From Niabella sp. (GTDB lineage: Bacteria; Bacteroidota; Bacteroidia; Chitinophagales; Chitinophagaceae), in assembly GCA_017744715.1 (NCBI GenBank), contig JAGIAT010000003.1:372001-436000 (forward strand): 64,000 nt of DNA. The letters are read 5' to 3'. A program made the translations under genes and the position numbers. The notes beneath the pieces are model-generated. The model had not been told where the DNA came from. It ran no database searches and saw only the letters and a list, made by a program, of their open reading frames with translations. Shown here one piece after another: positions 1 through 7,679 of this stretch. Position 1 is the stretch's first letter; each line of letters opens with the position of its first letter.

Positions 1-894
1 CGTACCCGCTCCAAAAAAAAGGCAGAGCGGTGCATCGACGGAAGGTTCCTTTGCCCCGTCCCAGCGCACTTTCAGCCGTACCCGCTCCAGTTGTTCCGCC
101 TGATCCAATGGCAGCGTAAGCTTTAGCGCGCGAAGCGTTGCCGGCCCGGTTTTTAATGTAGCAAGCATCACTTGCTGCTGGTTGCGCGCCACGGTTCCCT
201 GTACTTTCTGAATCGTTGTGGGCCCAATATCGGTACCCGCCCGGTTTAGAAATGCAACCGCATCTGCCGGCGGTACCTGTTGCAGATTCCATGGAGCAAC
301 CCGGTTCGCCAGCAATCCGTTATCCGCATAAAGATGATAAATATAATAACCCGTGCCGTAGAAAGTTCTGGAATATGCGATCTGCAACGAGTCATTGAAC
401 CGCATCGGCACCCAGGAAAGATTGGCCCCCTTGGTAGTACCCCAGGTCCATGCAAAGGGCTCCGGAAGCGCCGTTGCAGGTATGTACGCGGTTGTCTTAT
501 ATTTTTTAACCGCGTCTACCGGATCGGCGGTTGCGGTTTCCTTAACAATATTGTCTGTTCCATCCACCACAAAATGCCAGGGACTGCCATGCCAGTGATT
601 GGCCCGGAAAAACCATAGCGTACCGTTCCCTTTTACGTCCAGCGTTACATTTTCATCTTCCTTTTTCATAAACAGGAAATTGGAAGCATCGTATCCTCCG
701 CCACCGCGGTCATAGGTACTGCGCATATAGGCCCTTACCCCTATCCGCTGCTGCGGAAGGCTGCTCCACAGCTGATAGGCATCATAGCCGGAAGGCTGTG
801 CCGGCAACAACACGCTTTTCCGCGACTGTGCTGCTGCACACAGCGGTATCATCACCCCAAAAAACAACCATTGTTTTAAACCCCTTATATTCAT
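1..894 (-). CDS. DUF2961 (GH172-related) secreted protein, 3' end beyond window
   Basis: The reading frame starts at an ATG at 894 and is open to the window edge (298 codons, C-terminus missing). The N-terminus is a Sec signal (hydrophobic stretch after MNIRGLKQ, ending near CAAAQ), so the product is exported. The distal part carries the DUF2961 hallmark of W-D-G, then E-P-S-V-D-A-P and F-F-G (about residues 278-297). Before it lies an extra beta-rich stretch that also resembles the first jelly roll of the family, so this is a divergent member. The two catalytic glutamates of GH172 would lie beyond the edge and cannot be checked. The ATG overlaps the stop of the upstream gene (ATGA), so they are co-transcribed and probably translationally coupled. 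Function beyond furanoside-active glycosidase-like is not certain. Confidence 0.75.
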   Translation of the reverse strand, partial: MNIRGLKQWLFFGVMIPLCAAAQSRKSVLLPAQPSGYDAYQLWSSLPQQRIGVRAYMRSTYDRGGGGYDASNFLFMKKEDENVTLDVKGNGTLWFFRANHWHGSPWHFVVDGTDNIVKETATADPVDAVKKYKTTAYIPATALPEPFAWTWGTTKGANLSWVPMRFNDSLQIAYSRTFYGTGYYIYHLYADNGLLANRVAPWNLQQVPPADAVAFLNRAGTDIGPTTIQKVQGTVARNQQQVMLATLKTGPATLRALKLTLPLDQAEQLERVRLKVRWDGAKEPSVDAPLCLFFGAGT

Positions 895-1901
895 TTTATT
901 TTTTCTTTTGATGCCCATTTTAACGGTGCCAGGTACAGCCCCTTTTTATCCCAGCCGGTATTGGAAATAAACCAGCCTTCCTTTTTATCATAGATCACTT
1001 CCGCAGCATGCACGGGTAAGGTACCTACAAAATTTTCATTGGGAAAATGCAACGGGTCTGCAGACCAGTATATATCTGTACGGTTATACTCCGTCATTGC
1101 CCGGCAGATAAAAAGATAGAACAGCCCGCCTTTTTTTACCACAAAGGGACTTTCCGCATCTCCGCCCCAATCTACCCGGAAGGGCTGTGTATGGACGATC
1201 TGCGGTCCGCTCCAGTGATACAGATCCGGCCCGGTGCGTACGGCTACTACAGAACGGAGATCGGTTTCGCTGAACGTTCGTGTATAGTAATAATAATAAA
1301 CGCCCTTATGCTTCATGATGTACGAATCCCGGGCATGACCGGCATCACTGAACAGCGGGTTCAACGCGTGCCGCTCCCATTGATACAGATCCGTACCGGT
1401 AGCCAGGCGCAGTTGTCCCCAGGAAGCATAGTTGGGTGCATTTTCCTGCATATTTCCGGTATTGTAAAACAGGTGATAGCGCCCTTTCTCTTTAACAATA
1501 TGCGGTGCCCACAATACGCGTTCCACCCCGGGTTCCGCCGTCATGGCATAGCCTTTATCTTCCCAGCGTGCCTGCGTCAGTGAGCGCGCAGTAATATGAA
1601 AGAAACGGGTTTCTTTCCAGGGCGCAACGGGCAAATGGTGTATGATGCCGAACGCATGCCAGGAGCCATCGGCCGCTTTTACAAAACAATGATCATTGGT
1701 ATACCAGGAGCTGTCTTTTGCCCGGGTAGCTGCAGGATCAAAAATATGCACCCATGCACCTGTGATCTGCGGCACTTCTATCTTTTGTGCCTGCACCTTC
1801 ATCCATTGAAGGCCTAATAAAAAGAGGCCTATGATCCATTTTTTCGTATACACTGCAGCCGTTTTATGAAACCGGTTATGCACCGGTGCCTGTGAATTCA
1901 T
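891..1901 (-). CDS. Five-bladed beta-propeller glycosidase, GH43/GH32-like
   Basis: A 336-residue exported protein; the signal is the hydrophobic run from about residue 22 to the A-Q-A at 39. The rest is a clan GH-F/GH-J type five-bladed propeller: the W-A-P-H-I blade motif near 130, repeated F-Y-N, Y-Y-Y-Y-T and F-Y-L-F strands, and acidic residues in the expected order (N-D near 69, R-D-S near 193, A-E-S near 252) that could serve as base, transition-state stabiliser and acid. Relatives act on furanosides (arabinans, fructans) or on galactosides, which would fit the GH172 neighbours. The ATG directly follows the stop of the DUF4091 gene, and the 3' end overlaps the next gene by 4 bp. The exact GH family cannot be set by eye. 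Confidence 0.72.
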   Translation of the reverse strand: MNSQAPVHNRFHKTAAVYTKKWIIGLFLLGLQWMKVQAQKIEVPQITGAWVHIFDPAATRAKDSSWYTNDHCFVKAADGSWHAFGIIHHLPVAPWKETRFFHITARSLTQARWEDKGYAMTAEPGVERVLWAPHIVKEKGRYHLFYNTGNMQENAPNYASWGQLRLATGTDLYQWERHALNPLFSDAGHARDSYIMKHKGVYYYYYTRTFSETDLRSVVAVRTGPDLYHWSGPQIVHTQPFRVDWGGDAESPFVVKKGGLFYLFICRAMTEYNRTDIYWSADPLHFPNENFVGTLPVHAAEVIYDKKEGWFISNTGWDKKGLYLAPLKWASKEKIK

Positions 1902-3593
1902 TTAATTTTTGACTAAAATTTTTTTCAGGGTTTCCCGGATCCATTGCTCGCTCCTGGGAAAATCTTCATAGGTATGCAGGGGTGCCAGCAGGGCATCTTC
2001 CGGCTGTACACCCGCAGATTGTAAAATAGCGTAGTCCTGCAACGATTCTGAAAAGACCTCCCACCGGACCGAGTCATACGGACCATCCGGTCCCGGATAT
2101 ACCGCAAACGGATCGCCCGAAGCGATGCCGGGATAAGCATAGGCAGCACCTTCAGTAAAGGGGTCGCCCGCTTCCTCTTTATCCAGCTTATACCAGAAAT
2201 TGTATCCCCAGTGTAAAAAGCCCTGGGCTTTCAGCTTATAAAACAGCCATCCGCTCATCCGTATTTTAGGCAGCGGCGTATCATACAGGCGATTGAGCCA
2301 TTTATTGCGCGGTCCCGTGCAGAAATAAACCCAGTGCGGAATGTGCTCCTTCCGGTATGCCTCATCCGAACTGATGATGGGCACCGGAATATCGGTAAGG
2401 TGCTCCCGGCCATACCGCACATCGCTTAACGCATCCATTACCTTCATCCAGGGGGCCAGGCGGCGAAGTATATCGCGTGCTTTTTTATAGTTTTCCACGT
2501 GTTCGGACCAGGGCTCATCCGAGAGATGGAAATACGAATCCTCCAGCAGCTTTTCCTTTATAAGGAAGCGGTGCAGTTCCGGCAAATATTGTTTTAAAAA
2601 ATTGATATAGGTATCGGATGTGCCCGAAAGATTTTCTGCCCATAATAATTTATACGCATCGCCTTCTTTTTTATATACGTGCATGGCATCCTGCACGCCC
2701 CAGTACAGCCAGAGATGTGCCCATTCAAATTTTTTATAGCCCAGCTCCCGGCATAGATCTACAAAACGTTTGATCCGCGACCAGTCGAACTCATATTTTC
2801 CGGGACTTGGTTCATTTACGATCAGCATCTGACAGGGTTCTTTGAACACCGCCCGCAGCTCGAAGAAGTTCTGGATAAATGCCACGTCATTGCCATGCTC
2901 GATCAGGTTTTTCATACAGGCCCGCGTCAGCTTCCACCACTGTTCGCCGAACATTTTTGTTTTGTACTGAAGGGCAATGGCCTCACCCCGCCACCAGTGG
3001 GTGACGTAGAAATTTTTCCGGGGTTGCAGGGTCAATGTACTTACGGATAGGTTAACCGTTAATGCCGTATCCTTTTCTTCCTTCCCTTCCTGCCAGCGCA
3101 TCCGTACTTTGTAGCGGTGTAGGCCGGGCGACAGCGCAGCCGGAACCTGAAGCGTGATCCAGAACGAACGGCTTTCAAACGGATTGGCTTCGGTTTTGGT
3201 TACCGGGTAAAGCGGATCGGGCAGCCAGCCGGGCAGGTATTCCCTGCCATCCAGCTCCTCTGCGCTGACATCGGTGTTAAAATGGGGCATCGGCACCAGG
3301 CCTACATAACGCACCTGCGGATGTACTGCTGCTGCGTTCTCCACACTGCAGGATATATGCGTTTGATCTTTCATGTTGCTGCGGAAAGCAACCTGGAATG
3401 AAACACGGCTGTTCCGTGCGGCCAGCAACTCCAGTTCGGTGGTGGTTTGAGCGGGTGATTGCGGAAATACCCGTTGCAGTGAAGTGGTTAGCCAAACACA
3501 CATAGAAGGGTCCGGTGTACGGGCTCCGGCACCGGCGGTGCTCAACAAACAACCGGCAAAAAAAATCAGCAATCGTTGTGCAAGTCTGTTCAT
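1902..3593 (-). CDS. DUF4091 protein, GH123-like secreted glycosidase candidate
   Basis: 563 residues from the ATG at 3593. An in-frame start at 3647 would add 18 residues before a clear Sec signal (LAQRLLIFFAGCLLSTAGAG), so the shorter form is preferred. The layout is an N-terminal beta-sandwich (about 30-190), then a TIM-barrel region with many aromatic residues, and a DUF4091-type C-terminal part. The motif L-S-D-E-P near residue 370 matches the Asp-Glu pair used by GH123 N-acetylgalactosaminidases in substrate-assisted catalysis. DUF4091 proteins are recurrent in polysaccharide-utilisation loci, but few have measured activity, so the substrate is unknown. It follows the HisD-like gene after about 80 bp and abuts the beta-propeller gene. 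Confidence 0.75.
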   Translation of the reverse strand: MNRLAQRLLIFFAGCLLSTAGAGARTPDPSMCVWLTTSLQRVFPQSPAQTTTELELLAARNSRVSFQVAFRSNMKDQTHISCSVENAAAVHPQVRYVGLVPMPHFNTDVSAEELDGREYLPGWLPDPLYPVTKTEANPFESRSFWITLQVPAALSPGLHRYKVRMRWQEGKEEKDTALTVNLSVSTLTLQPRKNFYVTHWWRGEAIALQYKTKMFGEQWWKLTRACMKNLIEHGNDVAFIQNFFELRAVFKEPCQMLIVNEPSPGKYEFDWSRIKRFVDLCRELGYKKFEWAHLWLYWGVQDAMHVYKKEGDAYKLLWAENLSGTSDTYINFLKQYLPELHRFLIKEKLLEDSYFHLSDEPWSEHVENYKKARDILRRLAPWMKVMDALSDVRYGREHLTDIPVPIISSDEAYRKEHIPHWVYFCTGPRNKWLNRLYDTPLPKIRMSGWLFYKLKAQGFLHWGYNFWYKLDKEEAGDPFTEGAAYAYPGIASGDPFAVYPGPDGPYDSVRWEVFSESLQDYAILQSAGVQPEDALLAPLHTYEDFPRSEQWIRETLKKILVKN

Positions 3594-3674
3594 GATTTTT
3601 CTGTTTAAAGGAAAGTGCTTTACTTTATCGTTTAAGCACTCCTTCAAAGTTGCGAAATTTTATTCAATTCACCA

Positions 3675-4952
3675 TTATTTTTGGGAATAGCGCTTTACCC
3701 GTAAGCTGGCCTGCCGTTTATGCCCTGCAAAACCTTCCAGTTCACAAAGACGTTCGGCATACCTTCCTATATTGGCGCTGGCCTCCGGGGTGCATCGCTG
3801 ATAGGTACAGGTTTTTAAGAACTTCCCCACCCACAGTCCGCCGGTATACCGTGCCGCTTTCATAGTAGGCAGGGTATGATTGGTACCGATAACCTTGTCG
3901 CCATACGCCACATTGGTTTCGGGTCCCAGGAATAACGCACCGTAATTGGTCATATGCTCCAGGAAATAGGAAGGATCGGCCGTAAGCACCTCTACATGCT
4001 CGTAGGCCAGTTTGTCTGCCTCCGCAACCGCCTCCTCGATATCGCTCACTATGATCACCGATCCGTAGTCCCTCCAGGCCGCTCCTGCAAGATCTGCAGT
4101 GGGAAGTGTTTTCAGCTGCTCTTCGATTGCGGCCATGGTTTCCCGGGCCAGTGTTTCAGAAGTGGTGATCAGGGCAGCCGGGGATGTGGGGCCATGCTCT
4201 GCCTGTCCGAGGAGATCACAGGCCACCATCTCTGCATCTGCCGTTTCATCGGCAATCACCAGCACTTCTGTAGGACCCGCCAGCAGATCGATTCCCACCC
4301 TTCCGAACAGCTGCCGTTTAGCTTCTGCCACATAGGCGTTGCCAGGACCTACAATCATATCCACTGCGGGAATGGAACCGGTACCTATGGCCATTGCACA
4401 AAGTGCCTGTACCCCGCCCAATATGTAAATTTCATCTGCACCTGCAAAATGCATGGCACAAACGGTTGCCTCCGGCATCTTGCCCTGTATGGGTGGCGTG
4501 CAGGCGATCACCCTTTGTACGCCCGCTACTTTAGCGGTAAGCACGCTCATATGTGCCGAAGCCACCATCGGATAACGGCCTCCCGGAATATAGCATCCCA
4601 CGCTGTTTACGGGTATGTTCTTATGTCCCAGAAACACCCCGGGAAGGGTTTCCACTTCCAGGTCCAGCAACGTGTTCCGCTGCTGCATTGCAAAAAAACG
4701 GATCTGCTGCTGCGCAAAAAGGATATCGTCCTTTACCTGCTGCGGAGTGCGGTCTACGATAGCCTGTAGCTGATCAGCTGAAAGCCGGAAGGATGCCGGT
4801 GTCCATCGATCCAGCCGCTCTGCATACGCACGCACGGCCTCATCCCCACCGGATTCAATACTCCGGATCATCGCTTCCACGGTTCCTTTTACGTTTGAAT
4901 GTTCCTGCTGTAATTCGGTTACAGCCTTTCCCTGTTTGATAAAACGTGCCAT
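3675..4952 (-). CDS. HisD-family (histidinol dehydrogenase-like) NAD-dependent alcohol dehydrogenase
   Basis: 425 residues from the ATG at 4952; a frame extension to 5024 runs into the upstream gene and is unlikely. It belongs to COG0141. The zinc and catalytic residues of histidinol dehydrogenase are all visible: Q and H in GQAEHGP, E-H in AYEHVEV, D in Y-G-D before GTNHTLPT, and the C-terminal H in EGFAGHK. No other his gene is nearby, and it sits inside a glycan-utilisation operon. HisD paralogues of this kind, such as the sulfopropanediol dehydrogenase HpsN, oxidise other small alcohols to acids. A cytoplasmic role oxidising a sugar or polyol released by the locus is therefore inferred. 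A displaced true HisD cannot be excluded. Confidence 0.8.
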   Translation of the reverse strand: MARFIKQGKAVTELQQEHSNVKGTVEAMIRSIESGGDEAVRAYAERLDRWTPASFRLSADQLQAIVDRTPQQVKDDILFAQQQIRFFAMQQRNTLLDLEVETLPGVFLGHKNIPVNSVGCYIPGGRYPMVASAHMSVLTAKVAGVQRVIACTPPIQGKMPEATVCAMHFAGADEIYILGGVQALCAMAIGTGSIPAVDMIVGPGNAYVAEAKRQLFGRVGIDLLAGPTEVLVIADETADAEMVACDLLGQAEHGPTSPAALITTSETLARETMAAIEEQLKTLPTADLAGAAWRDYGSVIIVSDIEEAVAEADKLAYEHVEVLTADPSYFLEHMTNYGALFLGPETNVAYGDKVIGTNHTLPTMKAARYTGGLWVGKFLKTCTYQRCTPEASANIGRYAERLCELEGFAGHKRQASLRVKRYSQK

Positions 4953-4998
4953 AATTATTCTTTTGAATGCTTTGATCGGTTTGTTGTTATTAATAGCA

Positions 4999-6162
4999 TC
5001 ACTTGCCCCAAAGGCGGGTATCATTCCCCTTGCTCTTCCGCCATTCGTTCCGCCAGCGATGGATATCGGTGGGCCCGATCAGCGGCATCGGACGGCGTGC
5101 TGCGGCATCCGGTATGGGCAGTATCGGGGCCGCCACATCCTGGTACCAGTACGCTACACTCGCCAGATCCAGCGTCAACACATTATTACTCCCATGTTCA
5201 ATAGAGAAGCGCAACGACCGGTCGAAATAAACCGGGTCGGCAATATGGAACCGGTAAATATGGGTACGACCCAGAAACCCGATCTCATCATTCACTTTTG
5301 CGTAACCAAAATAAGGTGTTGCATACGGTTGTTTTGGCGCACCCCAGGAAGTATTAAAATAATCTTCGGTACCGGTACCATTCAGCGTGGGCAGGGTATC
5401 ATTGTCTATAAACCACATATCATCCCCTTCACCATACCAGTAAGGCGTGGGTGCCTGCACATAATAATTAACGCCTACAAAATGGCCCTTGCCTTTGATA
5501 TCCGCAATCATATAATTTTCCCTGCCATTTTTATTGGGCGGGTTGCCACCAAACATCCAGTGTTCATTTTCCACACTGTCTACCGGCCCCGTCAGCTGCT
5601 TGTTATACCAGGCATGAAACCGGCCTGTTTGCGGGGGCAAGGTTTTCATTTCCTGGTAATCGATATAAAAATACAGAGCATTGATATTGCCGCCGGTCTG
5701 GTTCTCAATTTCTATACGGGCACCCGTTGCAAAGGGCATGGCAAAATAACTTACCAGTCCGTTTCCGTTTGTAGGTGTAGCGGCCAGTGCCGCAGATGTA
5801 AACAGGTAGGCATCGTTCCATCCCTGTCCGAAGAAAGGTCCAACCGGCGCTTCCACAGACGGGTATGTATTGCCATCCCAGTACATCCGGAGGATCACAT
5901 CATTCCGGCTGAGCACATTGGGCTCGGGTGAAAGCGTCATCCAGATATGATCGATGATCCCCGCTCCCGTTACGTTAAAGATCGTACGTTTTTCACCGGG
6001 TCTGATATCCTTCAGGTTATCATGATTATCCCCGGAGGGGTCGTAACTGCTGATCCGTTTTGTTTTTACCCCCTGCTTTATGCCGGTAAGCCCCATCAGG
6101 TCCTGACCAGCCAATTGCAGGGCGCCTGCCAGCAGTAATAGCAGCATAAAATTCTTTTTCAT
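4999..6162 (-). CDS. GH172 (DUF2961) secreted alpha-D-furanosidase-like enzyme
   Basis: 387 residues with a Sec signal ([17 protein letters not shown]). The DUF2961 double jelly roll is easy to follow: GAGIIDHIW, then [19 protein letters not shown], then a polar-sheet stretch. GEGD and GTGTEDY follow, with their glutamates 21 residues apart. As I recall, the characterised difructose-anhydride enzyme of GH172 uses Glu270 and Glu291, the same spacing, so both catalytic acids appear present. Known GH172 members cleave alpha-D-fructofuranosides or alpha-D-arabinofuranosides. The gene is a close paralogue of the one at 6495-7679, including a matching C-terminal [13 protein letters not shown] tail, so it probably arose by tandem duplication. 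A 330-bp gap upstream may give it its own promoter. Confidence 0.88.
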   Translation of the reverse strand: MKKNFMLLLLLAGALQLAGQDLMGLTGIKQGVKTKRISSYDPSGDNHDNLKDIRPGEKRTIFNVTGAGIIDHIWMTLSPEPNVLSRNDVILRMYWDGNTYPSVEAPVGPFFGQGWNDAYLFTSAALAATPTNGNGLVSYFAMPFATGARIEIENQTGGNINALYFYIDYQEMKTLPPQTGRFHAWYNKQLTGPVDSVENEHWMFGGNPPNKNGRENYMIADIKGKGHFVGVNYYVQAPTPYWYGEGDDMWFIDNDTLPTLNGTGTEDYFNTSWGAPKQPYATPYFGYAKVNDEIGFLGRTHIYRFHIADPVYFDRSLRFSIEHGSNNVLTLDLASVAYWYQDVAAPILPIPDAAARRPMPLIGPTDIHRWRNEWRKSKGNDTRLWGK

Positions 6163-6494
6163 GGATGCTTTTTCATTCTTTTACCTGATTTTTTTTATTC
6201 GTATTGTAACATCAATAAACCATACCCATTATTGTTGCCAGAGGAATAAGACTACTCCAACCATTGCCCCCCCCGGTTTTTTCCACTTTGCTTCACTGCC
6301 AATGACAGATTACATTACGTATCGAAAACCTATTATACTTTCGTCATGCTAAGCATAGCCGAAGCATCCCTGTGCTAACGGGCCATCCGAGAATTGAGCG
6401 ACCCTTCCGCTCCTCCCGCTATTGCGGGATGCGGTGAGGGTGACGAAAGTATATCATATCATGACTTCCACAGGCTCATTGTAACACCCAAACA
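6163..6494. other. Gap between the two tandem GH172 genes
   Basis: No gene was found here. The stretch holds the 120-bp inverted-repeat element described separately, and an AT-rich part just upstream of the ATG at 6162 that could contain a promoter. No clear TAnnTTTG box was identified. Confidence 0.5.
6334..6453. repeat. 120-bp element with perfect 13-bp terminal inverted repeats
   Basis: The ends TATACTTTCGTCA (6334-6346) and TGACGAAAGTATA (6441-6453) are exact reverse complements. The inner part contains a smaller hairpin, CCCGC-TATT-GCGGG, near 6417-6430. There is no coding capacity. It resembles a REP/MITE-like mobile palindrome. On RNA it would fold into a long hairpin between two genes of the same operon and might tune their relative expression. 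No flanking target-site duplication was established. Confidence 0.6.
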
Positions 6495-7679
6495 TTAACG
6501 TTCATTGCCCCATAATTTCGGATCATTGTTCTTGCTTTTGCGCCATTCATTGCGCCAGCGGTGAATGTCACCAATATCAATCATCGGCATGGGCTGCCGG
6601 GCCGCTTTTGAAGGAATGGCGGGCACCGCGTGGGCCTCGGGCTGATACCAGTAGGCCACGCTGGCCAGATCGAGCGTTAATACATTGTTATGCCCGTGTT
6701 CGATCGAAAAACGGAAGGCTGTATTAAAATAGAAAGGATCGGTGATATTGAACCGGTACAGGTGTGTGCGGCCCAGCCAGCCAATATCATTGTTTACCCG
6801 TGCATAGCCGTAATACGGATGCTCATAAATGGATTTCGGGCACCAGGCGGTATTGAAATAGTCTTCCGTTCCCGAGCCTTTCAGCACCGTACCCTTTGCC
6901 CCATCGATCTCGATCCGGTCATTGCCTTCCCCATACCACATGGGTGTGGGTGCATGTACATAATAGTTCACACCCACAAAATGGCCTTTGCCTTTGATAT
7001 CGGCGATCAGGTAGTTGTCCTTACCGCTTGTGTTATTTCCCGGCTTTCCAAACATGGCCCATTCGTTTTCACCTTCGGTTTTCGAAGTTTCGGTCAGCTG
7101 CTTATTGTACCAGGCATGAAACCGCCCGGCCTTTGCGGGCAGCCGGTCCATTTCCACATAATCTACATAGTAGTAAAAATGACTGATCTCCTTTCCGGCC
7201 TGGTTCTCGATCTCAATGCGGGCACCCTTCGCAAAGGGCATCGAAAAATAACAGACCATTCCCTTGCCGTTTACCGGGCTGGCCGATAAGGGCAGCGAGC
7301 TATAAGTATACGATTCATTCCATCCCTGTCCGAAGAAAGGCCCGATGGGTGCCATCACAGAAGGCGATGTGTTGCCATCCCAATACATTTTCAGGATTAC
7401 ATCGTTACGGCTCAAAGCCTCCGGCCCCGGCGCCATCGTGATCCAGATATGATTGATCATACCGGCCCCCTTTACATCAAAAATGGTTCTTGTTTCCTTT
7501 TCGCCGATGCGTATAAAATCATTACCGGCGCCGGCCGTATCATGGCTGCTTACCCGCTTTGAGATCACGCCGTCCTGCATCATCGAAAGTGCGGCCAGGT
7601 CATTGGCCGTTGTTTGGCCACAAACCGTGCCGGCCATCCATATTCCAATTAATAATATAATTGCAGATTTTTTCATCAT
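6495..7679 (-). CDS. GH172 (DUF2961) secreted alpha-D-furanosidase-like enzyme, paralogue 2
   Basis: 394 residues, Sec signal (KKSAIILLIGIWMAGTVCG). All DUF2961 landmarks are present: GAGMINHIW, YWDGNTSPSVMAP with G-P-F-F-G, GEGN and GSGTEDY. The two glutamates are again 21 residues apart, so the active site looks complete. It differs from its neighbour at 4999-6162 mainly in loops between the two acids (DRIEIDGAKG here), which could shift linkage or chain-length preference. The ATG overlaps the stop of the upstream alpha/alpha-barrel gene (7676-9829), so the two are coupled. Confidence 0.88.
   Translation of the reverse strand: MMKKSAIILLIGIWMAGTVCGQTTANDLAALSMMQDGVISKRVSSHDTAGAGNDFIRIGEKETRTIFDVKGAGMINHIWITMAPGPEALSRNDVILKMYWDGNTSPSVMAPIGPFFGQGWNESYTYSSLPLSASPVNGKGMVCYFSMPFAKGARIEIENQAGKEISHFYYYVDYVEMDRLPAKAGRFHAWYNKQLTETSKTEGENEWAMFGKPGNNTSGKDNYLIADIKGKGHFVGVNYYVHAPTPMWYGEGNDRIEIDGAKGTVLKGSGTEDYFNTAWCPKSIYEHPYYGYARVNNDIGWLGRTHLYRFNITDPFYFNTAFRFSIEHGHNNVLTLDLASVAYWYQPEAHAVPAIPSKAARQPMPMIDIGDIHRWRNEWRKSKNNDPKLWGNER

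Noticed and set aside
4953..5024. Upstream extension of the HisD-like protein
   Set aside because: It would overlap the GH172 gene and add a sequence absent from the family; the ATG at 4952 fits the fold start.
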